NCBI RefSeq assembly: GCF_001675165.1
Contig: NZ_LROS01000005.1
Coordinates: 1 to 64,000, forward strand
Direction: 5' to 3'
Length of the DNA: 64,000 bases
From: Clostridium ragsdalei P11
GTDB taxonomy: Bacteria > Bacillota > Clostridia > Clostridiales > Clostridiaceae
A program made the translations under genes and the position numbers. The notes under the pieces are model-generated. The model made no database searches. It worked only from the letters and a program-made list of their open reading frames with translations, and had not been told where the DNA came from. Position 1 is the stretch's first letter; each line of letters opens with the position of its first letter. Below are positions 47,671-57,494 of this stretch, piece by piece.

Positions 47671-49569
47671 ATGTTAAAAGATCTAGTGTATGTAGTGCCT
47701 AAAGAAACGCACTCAGAGGAAAATTTAAAGAAAATGCTAACTGCACATTCAGAAATAAAATTTGTGTCCCTTATAGGTATAGATCTTTCTGGTAACAATA
47801 CTGATGAGAAAATCCCTATTGAGGTCTTTTTGAAAGATATAAATGGCTTTTTAAATGGAGCAATTCAAACTGATGGTTCATCTGTAGTTCTTCCAGGAAT
47901 AGCAACTCTAAACAATGCAAAAGTAGATATGCTGCCTGATCTTGATGTAAATTGGTATGTAGAATACAATGAAGAAAATATTGACCTTGAAACAAATAAA
48001 CCTGTTGGGACACTGAGAATTCCTTGTTTCCTATATCATGAAAACAAAGCAGTAGATTCTAGATACGCTCTAAAAAATTGTGTAGAACATTTCACATCAA
48101 ATCTCTTAGACTTATTTAAAAAATACCCTAGTACTATATCATCTTTTGGAATAAAATACGAGGATATAGATGATGTAATTGCTACTTGTGCTACAGAACT
48201 AGAATTTTGGGTAATGACACCTAACGATAAAGCACACACTGAAGAATTATTCACATCTCAGGAACTTCAAGAACAATATTGGACTAGAACAAAAGGTATA
48301 GTAAAAACAGCCTTAGAGGAAACTCTATTAAATATGAACTTATACGGCTTAAAGCCTGAAATGGGACATAAAGAAGTAGGCGGTGTAAAAGCTAAAGTAG
48401 ATAAATCAGGAAACTTCAATCATGTAATGGAACAATTAGAAATAGACTGGAAATACTGTACTGCTGTTCAAGCAGCAGATAATGAATTACTTGTAAAAAA
48501 TATAGTTGAAGAAACTTTTAGAAGCAATGGATTAGATGTTACTTTCCTTGCTAAACCTATTGAAGGGGTAGCTGGCAGCGGAGAACATACCCATATAGGA
48601 ATAGCACTAAAACTTAAAAATGGTAAAGTTATGAATCTATTTTCTTCTACTAAAGAACACTTCTTAAGTATTTTTGGATATGCTTCTGTAATGGGAATAC
48701 TTAAAAACTACGAAGTTATAAATCCTTTTGTTTCTAACACCACTGATTCCCTCAGAAGATTAAAACCTGGATTTGAAGCACCTATATGTATAGTAACTTC
48801 CCTAGGTCACTCTGCAGAGATTCCTTCAAGAAACAGAACTGTACTCATAGGAGTTATAAGAGATTCTGCAAATCCTTTAGCTACAAGATTTGAATTAAGA
48901 GCTCCAAATCCTCATACAAACACCTATTTAGCTGTAACTACATTATATTTAGCTATGATGGACGGAATAAAATATGCGGTTACAAATGAAAAAACAGAAG
49001 ATGACTTATTAAAGGAACTTTCCAAGAAAGCTGAAGATGATGCAGATTATTTGGAAAAGGGAAGGGCATATAGAAGTGAGGAAAATGTATTTGAATCCTT
49101 TTCTGATGAAGAAAGAGTAAGATTATTTGGTACAGCCCCTGCAACTGTATATGAAAATCTCAGCGCTCTTGATAAATACCCAGAGAAAAAAGCTGTCCTA
49201 ACTGCAGAAGGTGTATTAGACGAAAAATTAATAAACAGCTTTAGATTAGGAGCTACAACTAGATGGCTAATAGAACTAAATCATAGAATATTAAATGATT
49301 ACTCCAATGAAATAAGAGATTGTAAGATGTTACATTCCATAGATAAAGCTTTAGATCTAGATGTAGCTAATTGGCAAAAAATAAATGATTTAAGATATTA
49401 CTTAATGAAAGATTCATATTCTAATAAAAGCTTATTTACTAGAATAAAACTTGCATCAGAAGCTGGAGATTACGAAGAAGTATCTAACCTTCAAATAGAA
49501 GCTGAAGAAAAAATTAGTGAACTGAAAGATTTATACTCAAGTTATAAGAAAAATTTATTAGATATCTAA
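47671..49569 (+). CDS. Glutamine synthetase, divergent long form
   Basis: 632 residues, much longer than GSI (about 445) and shorter than typical GSIII (about 700). The catalytic fold is clear: the metal-ligand motif ATELEFWV (about 168-175), VAGSGEHTHIGIALKL (about 305-320; the ammonium/metal HxH site), and RFELRAPNPHTNTYLA (about 408-423) in the nucleotide/glutamate region. The N-terminus has GSSVVLPGIATLNNAKVDMLPDL instead of the standard start, and the last 150 residues are helical. It probably makes glutamine, but a relaxed substrate is possible. AGGAGG precedes the ATG. Monocistronic with terminator. Confidence 0.85.
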   Translation: MLKDLVYVVPKETHSEENLKKMLTAHSEIKFVSLIGIDLSGNNTDEKIPIEVFLKDINGFLNGAIQTDGSSVVLPGIATLNNAKVDMLPDLDVNWYVEYNEENIDLETNKPVGTLRIPCFLYHENKAVDSRYALKNCVEHFTSNLLDLFKKYPSTISSFGIKYEDIDDVIATCATELEFWVMTPNDKAHTEELFTSQELQEQYWTRTKGIVKTALEETLLNMNLYGLKPEMGHKEVGGVKAKVDKSGNFNHVMEQLEIDWKYCTAVQAADNELLVKNIVEETFRSNGLDVTFLAKPIEGVAGSGEHTHIGIALKLKNGKVMNLFSSTKEHFLSIFGYASVMGILKNYEVINPFVSNTTDSLRRLKPGFEAPICIVTSLGHSAEIPSRNRTVLIGVIRDSANPLATRFELRAPNPHTNTYLAVTTLYLAMMDGIKYAVTNEKTEDDLLKELSKKAEDDADYLEKGRAYRSEENVFESFSDEERVRLFGTAPATVYENLSALDKYPEKKAVLTAEGVLDEKLINSFRLGATTRWLIELNHRILNDYSNEIRDCKMLHSIDKALDLDVANWQKINDLRYYLMKDSYSNKSLFTRIKLASEAGDYEEVSNLQIEAEEKISELKDLYSSYKKNLLDI

Positions 49570-49575
49570 GTATAA

Positions 49576-49612
49576 AGAAGGTAGTAAGCTTAAAGTTTAC
49601 TACCTTTTTAAT
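49576..49612 (+). terminator. Terminator of the glutamine synthetase gene
   Basis: AAGGTAGTAAGC / GTTTACTACCTT hairpin with a T-run. Confidence 0.87.
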
Positions 49613-49621
49613 CAAATTATA

Positions 49622-50170
49622 TTAAAAATCCCTTAAAGGGAAATTTTTTATAAGTGTTTCCTTTCTATTGTTTATAGGTTTCCAAAGTGCTATTCTATCT
49701 ATTCGAGCCATTTTATAAATTTCATCTTTTTTGTTATTATTACAAGCCGAAACGTACTCCTTGGATGTCAATTCCTTAATGGAGTAATTCGTATTTGCAA
49801 GTACAGTATGTAGGTCCCAATTGTTTCCATTCTCTCTAACATCAAACTTATAAAGTTTTAAAGTTTCATTTATCTGTCTTGCCAGCCTTATTACATATCC
49901 TTTATTTTCTACCTTTAAATTAACAGACTTATAAGATTGATTAAAACAAATGGCTTCATTCACTTTTACTTTAAACTTCTTATAAGGTTTTAATATATCA
50001 GAAACAATCTTAGTAAATTTCTCTATATCTGGATTTTCCACAGCTCCAAGAGTTATATGTAAAGGCGGTATATTTTTATACAATCTATACTTTCTACATA
50101 TATTCCTTTGTATATGCTCAATATAAGAATAGGAATCTTTATCAAACAAAGCTACTAAATAATATTTCAT
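49622..50170 (-). CDS. 2H phosphoesterase / 2'-5' RNA ligase-like protein
   Basis: 182 residues with the two-histidine layout of the LigT/CPDase family: PPLHIT (H38-x-T40) and NWDLHTVLAN (H121). The second motif is H-T-V rather than H-x-T/S, so it is slightly off consensus. Members act on cyclic phosphate ends of RNA or small nucleotides; the substrate here is unknown. It converges on the glutamine synthetase gene. Confidence 0.82.
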   Translation of the reverse strand: MKYYLVALFDKDSYSYIEHIQRNICRKYRLYKNIPPLHITLGAVENPDIEKFTKIVSDILKPYKKFKVKVNEAICFNQSYKSVNLKVENKGYVIRLARQINETLKLYKFDVRENGNNWDLHTVLANTNYSIKELTSKEYVSACNNNKKDEIYKMARIDRIALWKPINNRKETLIKNFPLRDF

Positions 50171-50387
50171 TATTTTCTCAATCCCCCAAATTAATTTTAC
50201 AAAAATGTATAGTATGTAACTAACATTATATCACATAATTATTATTCTTATAGCATTAAAAATTACCAATAATTATAGGTATATAAAATGTGTCTAAGTG
50301 TAAAAATACTAATGTTATAAAATTTACAAAGAGAAAGAGGTGAAATCCTGCTTTAAAATATATTTATCTTTTAAAAGCAGGTATATT

Positions 50388-50555
50388 ATGAATAATACTG
50401 AAAATAATAGTATTGGATGTATAGTAAATGAATGCAGATTTCATGCAAAGAATACAAATTATTGCACTCTCGACAAAATACAAGTTACAAAGCATGAATC
50501 TATGGCTAAAGACGTACAATGTACTGACTGTGGTAGTTTTATGAAGCAAGAATAA
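50388..50555 (+). CDS. DUF1540 cysteine-rich small protein
   Basis: 55 residues with one DUF1540 domain: IGCIVNECRFHAKNTNYCTLDKIQV...CTDCGSF. Four to five conserved cysteines plus a histidine suggest zinc or iron binding; function unknown. Start: ATG at 50388. A perfect GAGGTGA site lies 45 bases upstream, and the bases between form a 12-bp hairpin (50347-50381) whose 3' arm holds a weak AGG close to the ATG. Confidence 0.85.
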   Translation: MNNTENNSIGCIVNECRFHAKNTNYCTLDKIQVTKHESMAKDVQCTDCGSFMKQE

Positions 50556-50608
50556 TTATTCTCCACAGTATCTACTTGAAACAATAAAAACTTAAAACAA
50601 TTCCACCA

Positions 50609-50642
50609 GCCCAGCTTTGTCATTAAAGCTGGGCTTTAATTT
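50609..50642 (+). terminator. Terminator of the DUF1540 gene
   Basis: GCCCAGCTTT / AAAGCTGGGC perfect 10-bp stem followed by TTTAATTT. Confidence 0.85.
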
Positions 50643-50815
50643 AAAAAATAATTAATTTCATTTATATTATAATTTAAGAGTATCATTCATATTTTCAAAT
50701 TTTATGTTAAAATAACACAAAATTATGATATAATAAATTTTGTGTAATATGAATTAAATTTGAGATTTTCTAAACTTTATATAAATATAAATTTGTGATA
50801 AGGATGGATACGTGA

Positions 50816-52078
50816 ATGGATAAATTGGTAATTAATGGTGGAAGGCCTCTTTCCGGTTTTATAGAAATTAACGGTGCAAAAAATGCTGCTGTAGCAATAT
50901 TACCGGCATCAATAATGGCCAGTAAAGGATTATGCTCAATTGATAATATACCTAATATAGAAGACGTCCACTGCATAGAAAGAATTCTTGAGAGTTTAGG
51001 CTGCGAAATAAAAACAGGTAAAAATTCAGTAGTAATTGATAGTACTACTATAAATAGTATAGATGCAAACACTGATGATGTACGAAAAATGAGAGCTTCT
51101 TATTATCTCATAGGCGCACTGCTAGGTAGATTTAAAAAAGCTAGGGTTGAACTACCAGGAGGATGCCCTATAGGGGTTAGACCTATAGATCAGCATATAA
51201 AAGGATTTGAAGCTTTGGGTGCCCAAGTTAAAATTAAACACGGTTGTGTATTAGTAGAAGCTAAAAAATTGATTGGAACAAGTATATTTTTTGACGTAGT
51301 AAGCGTAGGGGCCACTATAAACGTAATGTTAGCTGCCTCTCTTGCAGAAGGAGTAACTACCTTAGAAAATGTAGCAAAGGAACCCCACGTAGTAGATGTA
51401 GCAAATTTCTTAAATAGCATGGGAGCGAATATAAAAGGTGCAGGCACTGATATAATAAGAATAGTAGGGGTTAAAGAACTAAAAGGTTGCTCCTATAGTG
51501 TTATACCAGATCAAATAGAGGCTGGTACGTATATGATTGCAGCAGCAGCCTGCGGTGGAGAAGTAGTTGTCCAAAACGTTATACCTAAGCACCTGGAATC
51601 TATATCAGCAAAGCTTATAGAAATGGGAGCTGAGGTAATAGAAGATGGTGATTCTGTTACTGTAAAATCAAGTGGAAAATTAAAGGGCGTAAATATAAAG
51701 ACCCAACCTTACCCTGGATTTCCTACAGATGTACAACAACCTTTAAGTACTCTTTTAACCGTAGCAGAAGGAAGAAGCATTATAAATGAAAGTATATGGG
51801 AAAGTAGATTTAAGCATGTAGATGAACTCAAAAAAATGGGTGCCAATATTAAAGTAGAAGGTAGAACCGCCATTATAGATGGCGTAAGTAAGCTCAGTGG
51901 AGCTATTGTAAAAGCAACAGACTTGAGAGCTGGTGCTGCAATGGTTATAGCTGGCCTTATTGCCGAGGGCACTACTGAAGTTTTGAGTATTAAACACATT
52001 GATAGGGGATACCCCAATATAGAAGATAAATTTAGAGCTCTAGGTGCCGATATAAAGAGAGTATCTTATTCTGAGTAA
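50816..52078 (+). CDS. murA: UDP-N-acetylglucosamine 1-carboxyvinyltransferase (MurA)
   Basis: Transfers enolpyruvate from PEP to UDP-GlcNAc, the committed step of peptidoglycan synthesis and the fosfomycin target. 420 residues, inside-out alpha/beta barrel. [14 protein letters not shown] (about 19-32) holds the catalytic Lys, and [14 protein letters not shown] (about 114-127) holds the catalytic Cys, so the enzyme should be fosfomycin-sensitive in principle. GGATGG lies eight bases before the ATG. It is followed 29 bases later by the WalJ-like gene. Firmicutes often have two MurA; which one this is cannot be told. Confidence 0.96.
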   Translation: MDKLVINGGRPLSGFIEINGAKNAAVAILPASIMASKGLCSIDNIPNIEDVHCIERILESLGCEIKTGKNSVVIDSTTINSIDANTDDVRKMRASYYLIGALLGRFKKARVELPGGCPIGVRPIDQHIKGFEALGAQVKIKHGCVLVEAKKLIGTSIFFDVVSVGATINVMLAASLAEGVTTLENVAKEPHVVDVANFLNSMGANIKGAGTDIIRIVGVKELKGCSYSVIPDQIEAGTYMIAAAACGGEVVVQNVIPKHLESISAKLIEMGAEVIEDGDSVTVKSSGKLKGVNIKTQPYPGFPTDVQQPLSTLLTVAEGRSIINESIWESRFKHVDELKKMGANIKVEGRTAIIDGVSKLSGAIVKATDLRAGAAMVIAGLIAEGTTEVLSIKHIDRGYPNIEDKFRALGADIKRVSYSE

Positions 52079-52107
52079 TACAAATATTATTAATAGGGAG
52101 ATTTATT

Positions 52108-52893
52108 ATGATTTTTTGTCCTTTATACAGTGGCAGCAGTGGAAATTCCATATTTATAGCATCTGATAATGCTAAAATTCTGATAGATGCAGGACTTTCT
52201 GGTAAAAGTATAGAAAATGCTCTTTTAAAAATTGGACATAAGCCAAATGACATAGACGCCATACTAGTTACCCATGAACACAGTGACCATATTAAAGGTG
52301 TAGGTGTGTTATCTAGGAAATATGATATACCTATATATGCAAATACCCTTACCTGGAAAGCCATGTTAAAATCTATAGGCAAGATAAAAGAACATAATAT
52401 CAAAATAATTTATGACAATTATATAAACATAAAAGACATGGACATAGTAAGTTATAGTATATCCCATGATGCTGCAGATCCTTATGGATATGCAATTAAC
52501 TGTAAAAACAAGAAAGCATGTGTAGCAACAGACTTAGGTTTTATATCAGATGACATCAAGGATATATTAAAAGATTCAGATTTAATTCTTTTAGAAAGTA
52601 ACCACGATGTAGAAATGTTAAAGTTTGGACCTTATCCCTATGATTTAAAAAGGAGAATTCTAAGTAAAATAGGTCACTTATCAAATGATGACTGTGGAAT
52701 GGCCATCCCAGACATTTTAAATGGAAAATTCAAAAGAATTATTTTAGGACATTTAAGTAAAATAAATAATTATCCTGAATTAGCCTATGAAACTGTAACA
52801 AATAGTTTAAGAGAATGCGGCATTAAATTAAATACTGATGTAAGCATATCCATGGCAAGACGTGATCAGCCCAGCAATTATATAAGCTTTTAA
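52108..52893 (+). CDS. Metallo-beta-lactamase-fold hydrolase, WalJ/YycJ type
   Basis: 261 residues. SGSSGNSIFI at the N-terminus and THEHSDH (about 55-61) form the zinc site, with further ligands in SHDAADPYGY, ATDLGF (about 142) and the HLSNDDC/GHLS motifs. YycJ/WalJ-type proteins are RNase-like or nuclease-like enzymes linked to cell-wall signalling. Here the walRK genes are not adjacent. AGGGAG precedes the ATG. Probably one transcript with murA and the next small gene. Confidence 0.9.
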   Translation: MIFCPLYSGSSGNSIFIASDNAKILIDAGLSGKSIENALLKIGHKPNDIDAILVTHEHSDHIKGVGVLSRKYDIPIYANTLTWKAMLKSIGKIKEHNIKIIYDNYINIKDMDIVSYSISHDAADPYGYAINCKNKKACVATDLGFISDDIKDILKDSDLILLESNHDVEMLKFGPYPYDLKRRILSKIGHLSNDDCGMAIPDILNGKFKRIILGHLSKINNYPELAYETVTNSLRECGIKLNTDVSISMARRDQPSNYISF

Positions 52894-52956
52894 AAGTATG
52901 GGAAGATTTTATACAGTTAATTTTGCCTTGTGAAAACTGTCAGGAGTGATATTAAA

Positions 52957-53118
52957 ATGGAAAGAGAAACTACATATTGCTGTGATCATCATGTTGACAT
53001 AGCTTTTGATGATTTTTTGGTGGATAATGAAACTTTTCCCTATTTGGTGAATATAACAGGCCATAAGTGTACTTATTGCAACAAAGAGGCCACTTACGCC
53101 TTAAAATCAAGACCTTAA
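52957..53118 (+). CDS. CxxH/CxxC small protein (BA_5709-type)
   Basis: 53 residues: CCDHHVDIAFDDFLVD at the start and KCTYCNKEATY near the end, i.e. a CxxH and a CxxC that could bind one zinc. This pattern and a place beside a WalJ-type gene fit the CxxH/CxxC protein family. Function unknown. AGGAGTG nine bases before the ATG at 52957 fixes the start. Confidence 0.8.
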   Translation: MERETTYCCDHHVDIAFDDFLVDNETFPYLVNITGHKCTYCNKEATYALKSRP

Positions 53119-53240
53119 AAAGGAATTGCAAAATATAATAATTTTTATTATAATACCTCAGTATAGGTTTTTTATTAAAAAGATTTTTAACTTAGACAAA
53201 ATATTTAAAATAGAAGATAAATATGGTGATTTTAGACAAA

Positions 53241-53272
53241 GGCTGGCATTGTATTAATACAAATCAGCCCTT
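53241..53272. repeat. Palindrome upstream of the SEC-C gene
   Basis: GGCTGG-CATTGTATTAATACAAA-TCAGCC: inverted repeat centred on TTGTATTAATACAA. It could be an operator or the terminator stem of the preceding gene; no T-run follows. Confidence 0.5.
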
Positions 53273-53350
53273 AAATTAGAACACCTATATATTTATCTGT
53301 AGATTTGAAGGGAGGTACTGCTGTAAAAAATGTATACAGCAGGATAACGT

Positions 53351-53851
53351 ATGAGTTTGTATGAAGATTGGACAAATATGGTTGTAAATTTTGTAAAGTC
53401 AAAAGGTGAAGCTGCCTTTTGGAAAGAATATGGCTCAATTGAAAAAAGTATTTATACAAAAATTTTATCTGAACATGAGGGCGCTATAGATGGAGCTATA
53501 AAAGACTTGGCAAAAAAGTTTGAAACTTCAGAAGTATTTTTCATGGGATTTTTAGATGGAATAAATGACAGTCTTGAAAAACCTTTAGTTCTTGAAGACT
53601 TAAAGGTAGATTCAAAAATCGCTATAGAAATTAATTTTGAAAAATTATACTTTAACATGTTAGATGCCAAAGCTGATTATCTGTATGATCTTCCTCAGTG
53701 GGAGTCTATATTTTCAAATCAAAAAAGAAGAGAAATACATAAACAATGGGTTTCTTCTAAAACCGTAGTAAATAAAACTAAGGTTGGTAGAAATGATCCT
53801 TGTCCATGTGGCAGCGGTAAAAAGTATAAACAGTGCTGTGGTAAAAAATAA
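53351..53851 (+). CDS. SEC-C motif protein
   Basis: 166 residues. A helical body (about 1-130) and a C-terminal SEC-C zinc motif [22 protein letters not shown] zinc domains occur in SecA and many stand-alone proteins and often contact ribosomes or proteins; function here unknown. The strong site GGGAGGT (53310-53316) is separated from the ATG by an 8-bp hairpin (53318-53342), with a weaker AGGA closer by. Confidence 0.88.
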   Translation: MSLYEDWTNMVVNFVKSKGEAAFWKEYGSIEKSIYTKILSEHEGAIDGAIKDLAKKFETSEVFFMGFLDGINDSLEKPLVLEDLKVDSKIAIEINFEKLYFNMLDAKADYLYDLPQWESIFSNQKRREIHKQWVSSKTVVNKTKVGRNDPCPCGSGKKYKQCCGKK

Positions 53852-53875
53852 GTATATGATTTTCATGTTTAATTT

Positions 53876-53911
53876 GGAGTAAGCTTTTTAAAGTTTGCTC
53901 CATTTTTATTA
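53876..53911 (+). terminator. Terminator of the SEC-C gene
   Basis: GGAGTAAGCTTT / AAAGTTTGCTCC stem (two G-U pairs) followed by ATTTTTATT. Confidence 0.8.
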
Positions 53912-53934
53912 TTATATTTATCCCATCGCTGTCA

Positions 53935-53974
53935 TATAAGCAAACTCCATCTGAACCTAAGAATCATTTGATAT
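53935..53974. repeat. 40-bp repeat, family C, second copy
   Basis: Matches 28490-28529 at 39 of 40 positions. Here it stands alone in the spacer before the DUF4434 gene. Confidence 0.8.
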
Positions 53975-54022
53975 ATTATCGTAAAATAGAACTTAATTTT
54001 TTATAAAGGAGGATTTTTAAAT

Positions 54023-55846
54023 ATGAAAATTAAAAGCAAAAAAATCACACTCATAATTTCAATTTTAGCAATTGCTCTTTTTACATTTATTTATTTTAAT
54101 AGCCCACTTAAGTCTAATAAAAATTACCCCATAGTCACCGGGTCATTTATCCAGTTAGATCTCACTCAAAATTGGTCAGATAGTGATTGGCAGAAGGAAC
54201 TAACCTATCTAAAGCAAAACAAAATGAAGTATTTGGTGCTATCTGGTGTCTCCCAAACTAATGACAACATTACTAAGATTTCATATAAAAATTCAAACAC
54301 AAACTACCTGAAATTATATCCTAGCGTTGATCCTGTGGATTTATGTTTAAAAAATGCTGAAAAATTAAACATGAAAGTTTTTATGGATACCAATTATAAC
54401 AATGAGTGGTGGCAAATATCTCCGGAAAACTCAGCCTGGTTAAATTCTCAAATAGAAAGAAGCAGTCTTATAGCTGATGATTTATATAAGAACTATCACC
54501 GTAAATATCCTAATGCTTTTTATGGATGGTATTTTCCTTATGAAGTAGACAATGCTAAATTTAATAAATTCAATAAATATGACGCTCTAATAAATGCTAT
54601 AAATGTTCACCTTAAAACTCTTAGTGAAAGAAAAGAACGTCTTCCTATTTTATTATCGCCCTTCATGAATTCATCTGCAGGTACTGCCAAAGAATATGAA
54701 GCAGATTGGAAATATGTATTTTCAAAAACAGACTTTAAAAAAGGAGATATATTTTGTCCTCAAGATTGCGTAGGCAGTGGTAGGCTAAAACTAGAAGAAG
54801 TTAATTCATGGTATACTGCCCTTAGAAAAGCTGTAGACAGCAAACCTGGCATGTTATTTTGGGCCAATGCTGAAAACTTTGATTATGCCAATAACTCCAG
54901 TACACCTTTGGACAGGTTTTTAAAACAACTCACTTTGGAACAGCCCTGTGTGGACAACATAATATGTTTTTCTTACAGTCACTATTATAGTCCAAATAAC
55001 ATAGACAGTGGCTTTAATGAAGCATATTCTTATTATGTAAAAAAAGGCAAACTTCCTATAAAAAAATTAGATATTCCTCAAAATTTAACTGTATCAACTA
55101 TAGAAAAAAACAAGTTTAGAATAACTTGGTCAAGCCCTAAAAACTCTAATGATATTTGCGGCTATGAAGTTTACAGAAACGGTACCCTAATTTCTCGTAT
55201 TATGACCCAAAGGAAATATGGAGGTAATCCTCAATCTTTTACTAAATCCATTACAGATATACCTTTACTACGTGAAGATACAAAACATTGTACTTATGAA
55301 GTAAGATCTCTAGGTTTTTCGGGCAATGTATCAAAACCTTCAAAACCTGCAGTAGCTGCAGTGGATTCTATAAAAAAGCTTCCAAACCTGCTTTCAAGGA
55401 ATTGCACTTACACCTTGCTTCCTATGCCCCACGAAAATTACAATGATGCAACGCTTAAAAAACTTACTGACGGAAAGTTTGCTTCTGTAAATTCAGTAAA
55501 AGACAAAGCTTTGGTAGGTTGGTACACTAAACCTATAGATATAACTATAGATCTAGGAAGCTCAAAACAAGTGGAACAATTCATGGTAAGTTATTTTAGA
55601 GACACAATTTCTTGGGCTGAACTTCCCGATAGAGCTTCTATTGCCGTATCTGAAGATGATGTAAATTTTACACCTGTAGGACTTTTTAGGGTTCCTTCTG
55701 TACCTTTTTCAGATAGATATGGTTCCAAATATCCACTATATTTAACTTTGTCCAGGCCTATAAATGCAAGATATATAAAACTAACTTCTATTACTAAACC
55801 TAATTATTATACTTTTATAGATGAATTTGAAGTGCGAGGTAACTAA
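54023..55846 (+). CDS. DUF4434 glycosidase-like protein with FN3 and F5/8-type domains
   Basis: 607 residues. N-terminal signal or anchor helix (about 7-27), a TIM-barrel-like DUF4434 domain (about 38-330; GSFIQLDLTQNW, YLVLSGVS, MDTNYNNEWW, YGWYFPYEVDNA with acidic residues suited to a glycoside hydrolase), a fibronectin III-like domain (about 350-445), and a C-terminal discoidin/F5/8-type carbohydrate-binding domain (about 455-607, ending FIDEFEVRG). Probably an exported polysaccharide-acting protein; substrate unknown. GGAGG precedes the ATG. Monocistronic. Confidence 0.82.
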   Translation: MKIKSKKITLIISILAIALFTFIYFNSPLKSNKNYPIVTGSFIQLDLTQNWSDSDWQKELTYLKQNKMKYLVLSGVSQTNDNITKISYKNSNTNYLKLYPSVDPVDLCLKNAEKLNMKVFMDTNYNNEWWQISPENSAWLNSQIERSSLIADDLYKNYHRKYPNAFYGWYFPYEVDNAKFNKFNKYDALINAINVHLKTLSERKERLPILLSPFMNSSAGTAKEYEADWKYVFSKTDFKKGDIFCPQDCVGSGRLKLEEVNSWYTALRKAVDSKPGMLFWANAENFDYANNSSTPLDRFLKQLTLEQPCVDNIICFSYSHYYSPNNIDSGFNEAYSYYVKKGKLPIKKLDIPQNLTVSTIEKNKFRITWSSPKNSNDICGYEVYRNGTLISRIMTQRKYGGNPQSFTKSITDIPLLREDTKHCTYEVRSLGFSGNVSKPSKPAVAAVDSIKKLPNLLSRNCTYTLLPMPHENYNDATLKKLTDGKFASVNSVKDKALVGWYTKPIDITIDLGSSKQVEQFMVSYFRDTISWAELPDRASIAVSEDDVNFTPVGLFRVPSVPFSDRYGSKYPLYLTLSRPINARYIKLTSITKPNYYTFIDEFEVRGN

Positions 55847-55935
55847 AAACACCACTGTACATATGTTTAATGTAAATTTTTCGTTTGCATACCTATTATA
55901 TTATTGTATAATATAATAGAATGTGACTAAATAAC

Positions 55936-55984
55936 GATTCCTAAGCATCAGATAGAGTTAAAACTCCCTCTGATACCAAGAACC
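55936..55984. repeat. Palindromic relative of repeat family C
   Basis: Imperfect hairpin: GATTCCTAAGCATCAGATAG-AGTT with AACTCCCTCTGATACCAAGAACC. Each arm resembles the family C sequence (AACTCCATCTGAACCTAAGAATC). It lies upstream of asnS; no T-box is seen there. Confidence 0.65.
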
Positions 55985-56090
55985 TATTTATAAAGTTCAT
56001 ACTAATCTTAAAAACTGTGTATTCAGTTAATCCAATATTTTAAAGCAGTTATGAAAATTTAAAATACAATGTACTTATGGAGGAAAATTT

Positions 56091-57482
56091 ATGGAAACCA
56101 CATTGATAAGATCTCTTTATAGAGAAACTGAAAAATTTGTAAACAAAGATATTAAAATTTCAGGCTGGATTAGAACCCTAAGAGATTCTAAATCATTCGG
56201 CTTTATAGAATTAAATGATGGATCATTTTTCAAAAACATTCAAATAGTCTTTGATGAAAAATTGACTAACTTTAAAGAACTAACAAAATTAGCTATCAGT
56301 TCATCATTGTCTATAGAGGGCACCTTGGTTCTTACACCTAATGCAAAACAGCCTTTTGAAATACAGGCCAAGAAAATAACATTAGAAGGTAATTCATCTT
56401 CAGACTACCCTCTTCAAAAAAAAAGACATACTTTAGAATATCTTAGAACCATCGCTCACTTGAGATCAAGAAGCAATACTTTTTCTGCAGTATTTAGAGT
56501 TCGTTCTATAGCAGCTTATGCAGTTCATAAATTCTTCCAAGAAAGAGGATTTGTATATGCAAACACACCTTTAATAACTGGAAGTGACTGTGAAGGTGCT
56601 GGAGAAATGTTTAAAGTAACTTCCATGGATTTAAATAACATTCCTAAAAAGGAAGATGGCAGCGTAGACTATTCAAAAGATTTCTTTGGTAAAGAAACAA
56701 ATTTAACTGTAAGTGGTCAATTGTCCGCAGAAACTATGGCTCTTGCTTTTAGAAATGTATATACTTTTGGTCCTACTTTTAGAGCAGAGGATTCAAATAC
56801 AGCTAGACACGCTGCTGAATTTTGGATGATAGAACCTGAAATGGCCTTTGCTGAATTAAAAGATTATATGGATGTAGCAGAGGAATTAGTAAAATATGTA
56901 ATAAATTACGTGCTTGAAAATGCACCAGAAGAAATGGCCTTTTTCAATTCTTTCATAGATAAAACTTTATTTAGTAGATTAGATAATGTAGCTAATTCAG
57001 AATTTGGTAGAATAACTTACACTGAGGCTGTGGATATATTAAAGAAAAGTGGAGCATCGTTTGAATATCCAGTAGAATGGGGTATTGACCTTCAAACAGA
57101 ACATGAAAGATATCTAACTGAAAAAGTATTTAAAAAGCCTATATTTGTTACCGATTATCCAAAAGCCATAAAAGCATTCTATATGAGAGAAAATGAAGAT
57201 GGGAAAACAGTTGCAGCTGCAGATCTTTTGGTACCAGGAGTAGGAGAAATAATTGGAGGAAGCCAAAGAGAAGAACGATATAAAGTTCTTGAAAAAAGAA
57301 TAGAAGAACTTGGACTTAATAAAAAAGATTATTGGTGGTACTTAGAACTTAGAAAATATGGAGAAACTAAACATTCCGGTTTTGGCCTTGGGTTTGAAAG
57401 AATACTAATGTATATAACTGGTATGTCTAATATACGAGATGTAATTCCATTTCCTAGAACAACTGGTTCTGCTGAATTTTAA
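56091..57482 (+). CDS. asnS: Asparaginyl-tRNA synthetase
   Basis: Charges tRNA-Asn. 463 residues. OB-fold anticodon domain (about 15-105, [20 protein letters not shown]), then the class IIb core with motif 2 ([21 protein letters not shown], about 228-248) and motif 3 ([16 protein letters not shown], about 435-450). The residues after motif 2 and the length fit AsnRS rather than AspRS. GGAGG precedes the ATG. Confidence 0.96.
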   Translation: METTLIRSLYRETEKFVNKDIKISGWIRTLRDSKSFGFIELNDGSFFKNIQIVFDEKLTNFKELTKLAISSSLSIEGTLVLTPNAKQPFEIQAKKITLEGNSSSDYPLQKKRHTLEYLRTIAHLRSRSNTFSAVFRVRSIAAYAVHKFFQERGFVYANTPLITGSDCEGAGEMFKVTSMDLNNIPKKEDGSVDYSKDFFGKETNLTVSGQLSAETMALAFRNVYTFGPTFRAEDSNTARHAAEFWMIEPEMAFAELKDYMDVAEELVKYVINYVLENAPEEMAFFNSFIDKTLFSRLDNVANSEFGRITYTEAVDILKKSGASFEYPVEWGIDLQTEHERYLTEKVFKKPIFVTDYPKAIKAFYMRENEDGKTVAAADLLVPGVGEIIGGSQREERYKVLEKRIEELGLNKKDYWWYLELRKYGETKHSGFGLGFERILMYITGMSNIRDVIPFPRTTGSAEF

Positions 57483-57494
57483 TGCACTAATTGT

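Noticed and set aside
55847-56090. T-box upstream of asnS
   Set aside because: No GGGTGGNACCGCG sequence or Stem I; only a family C palindrome.
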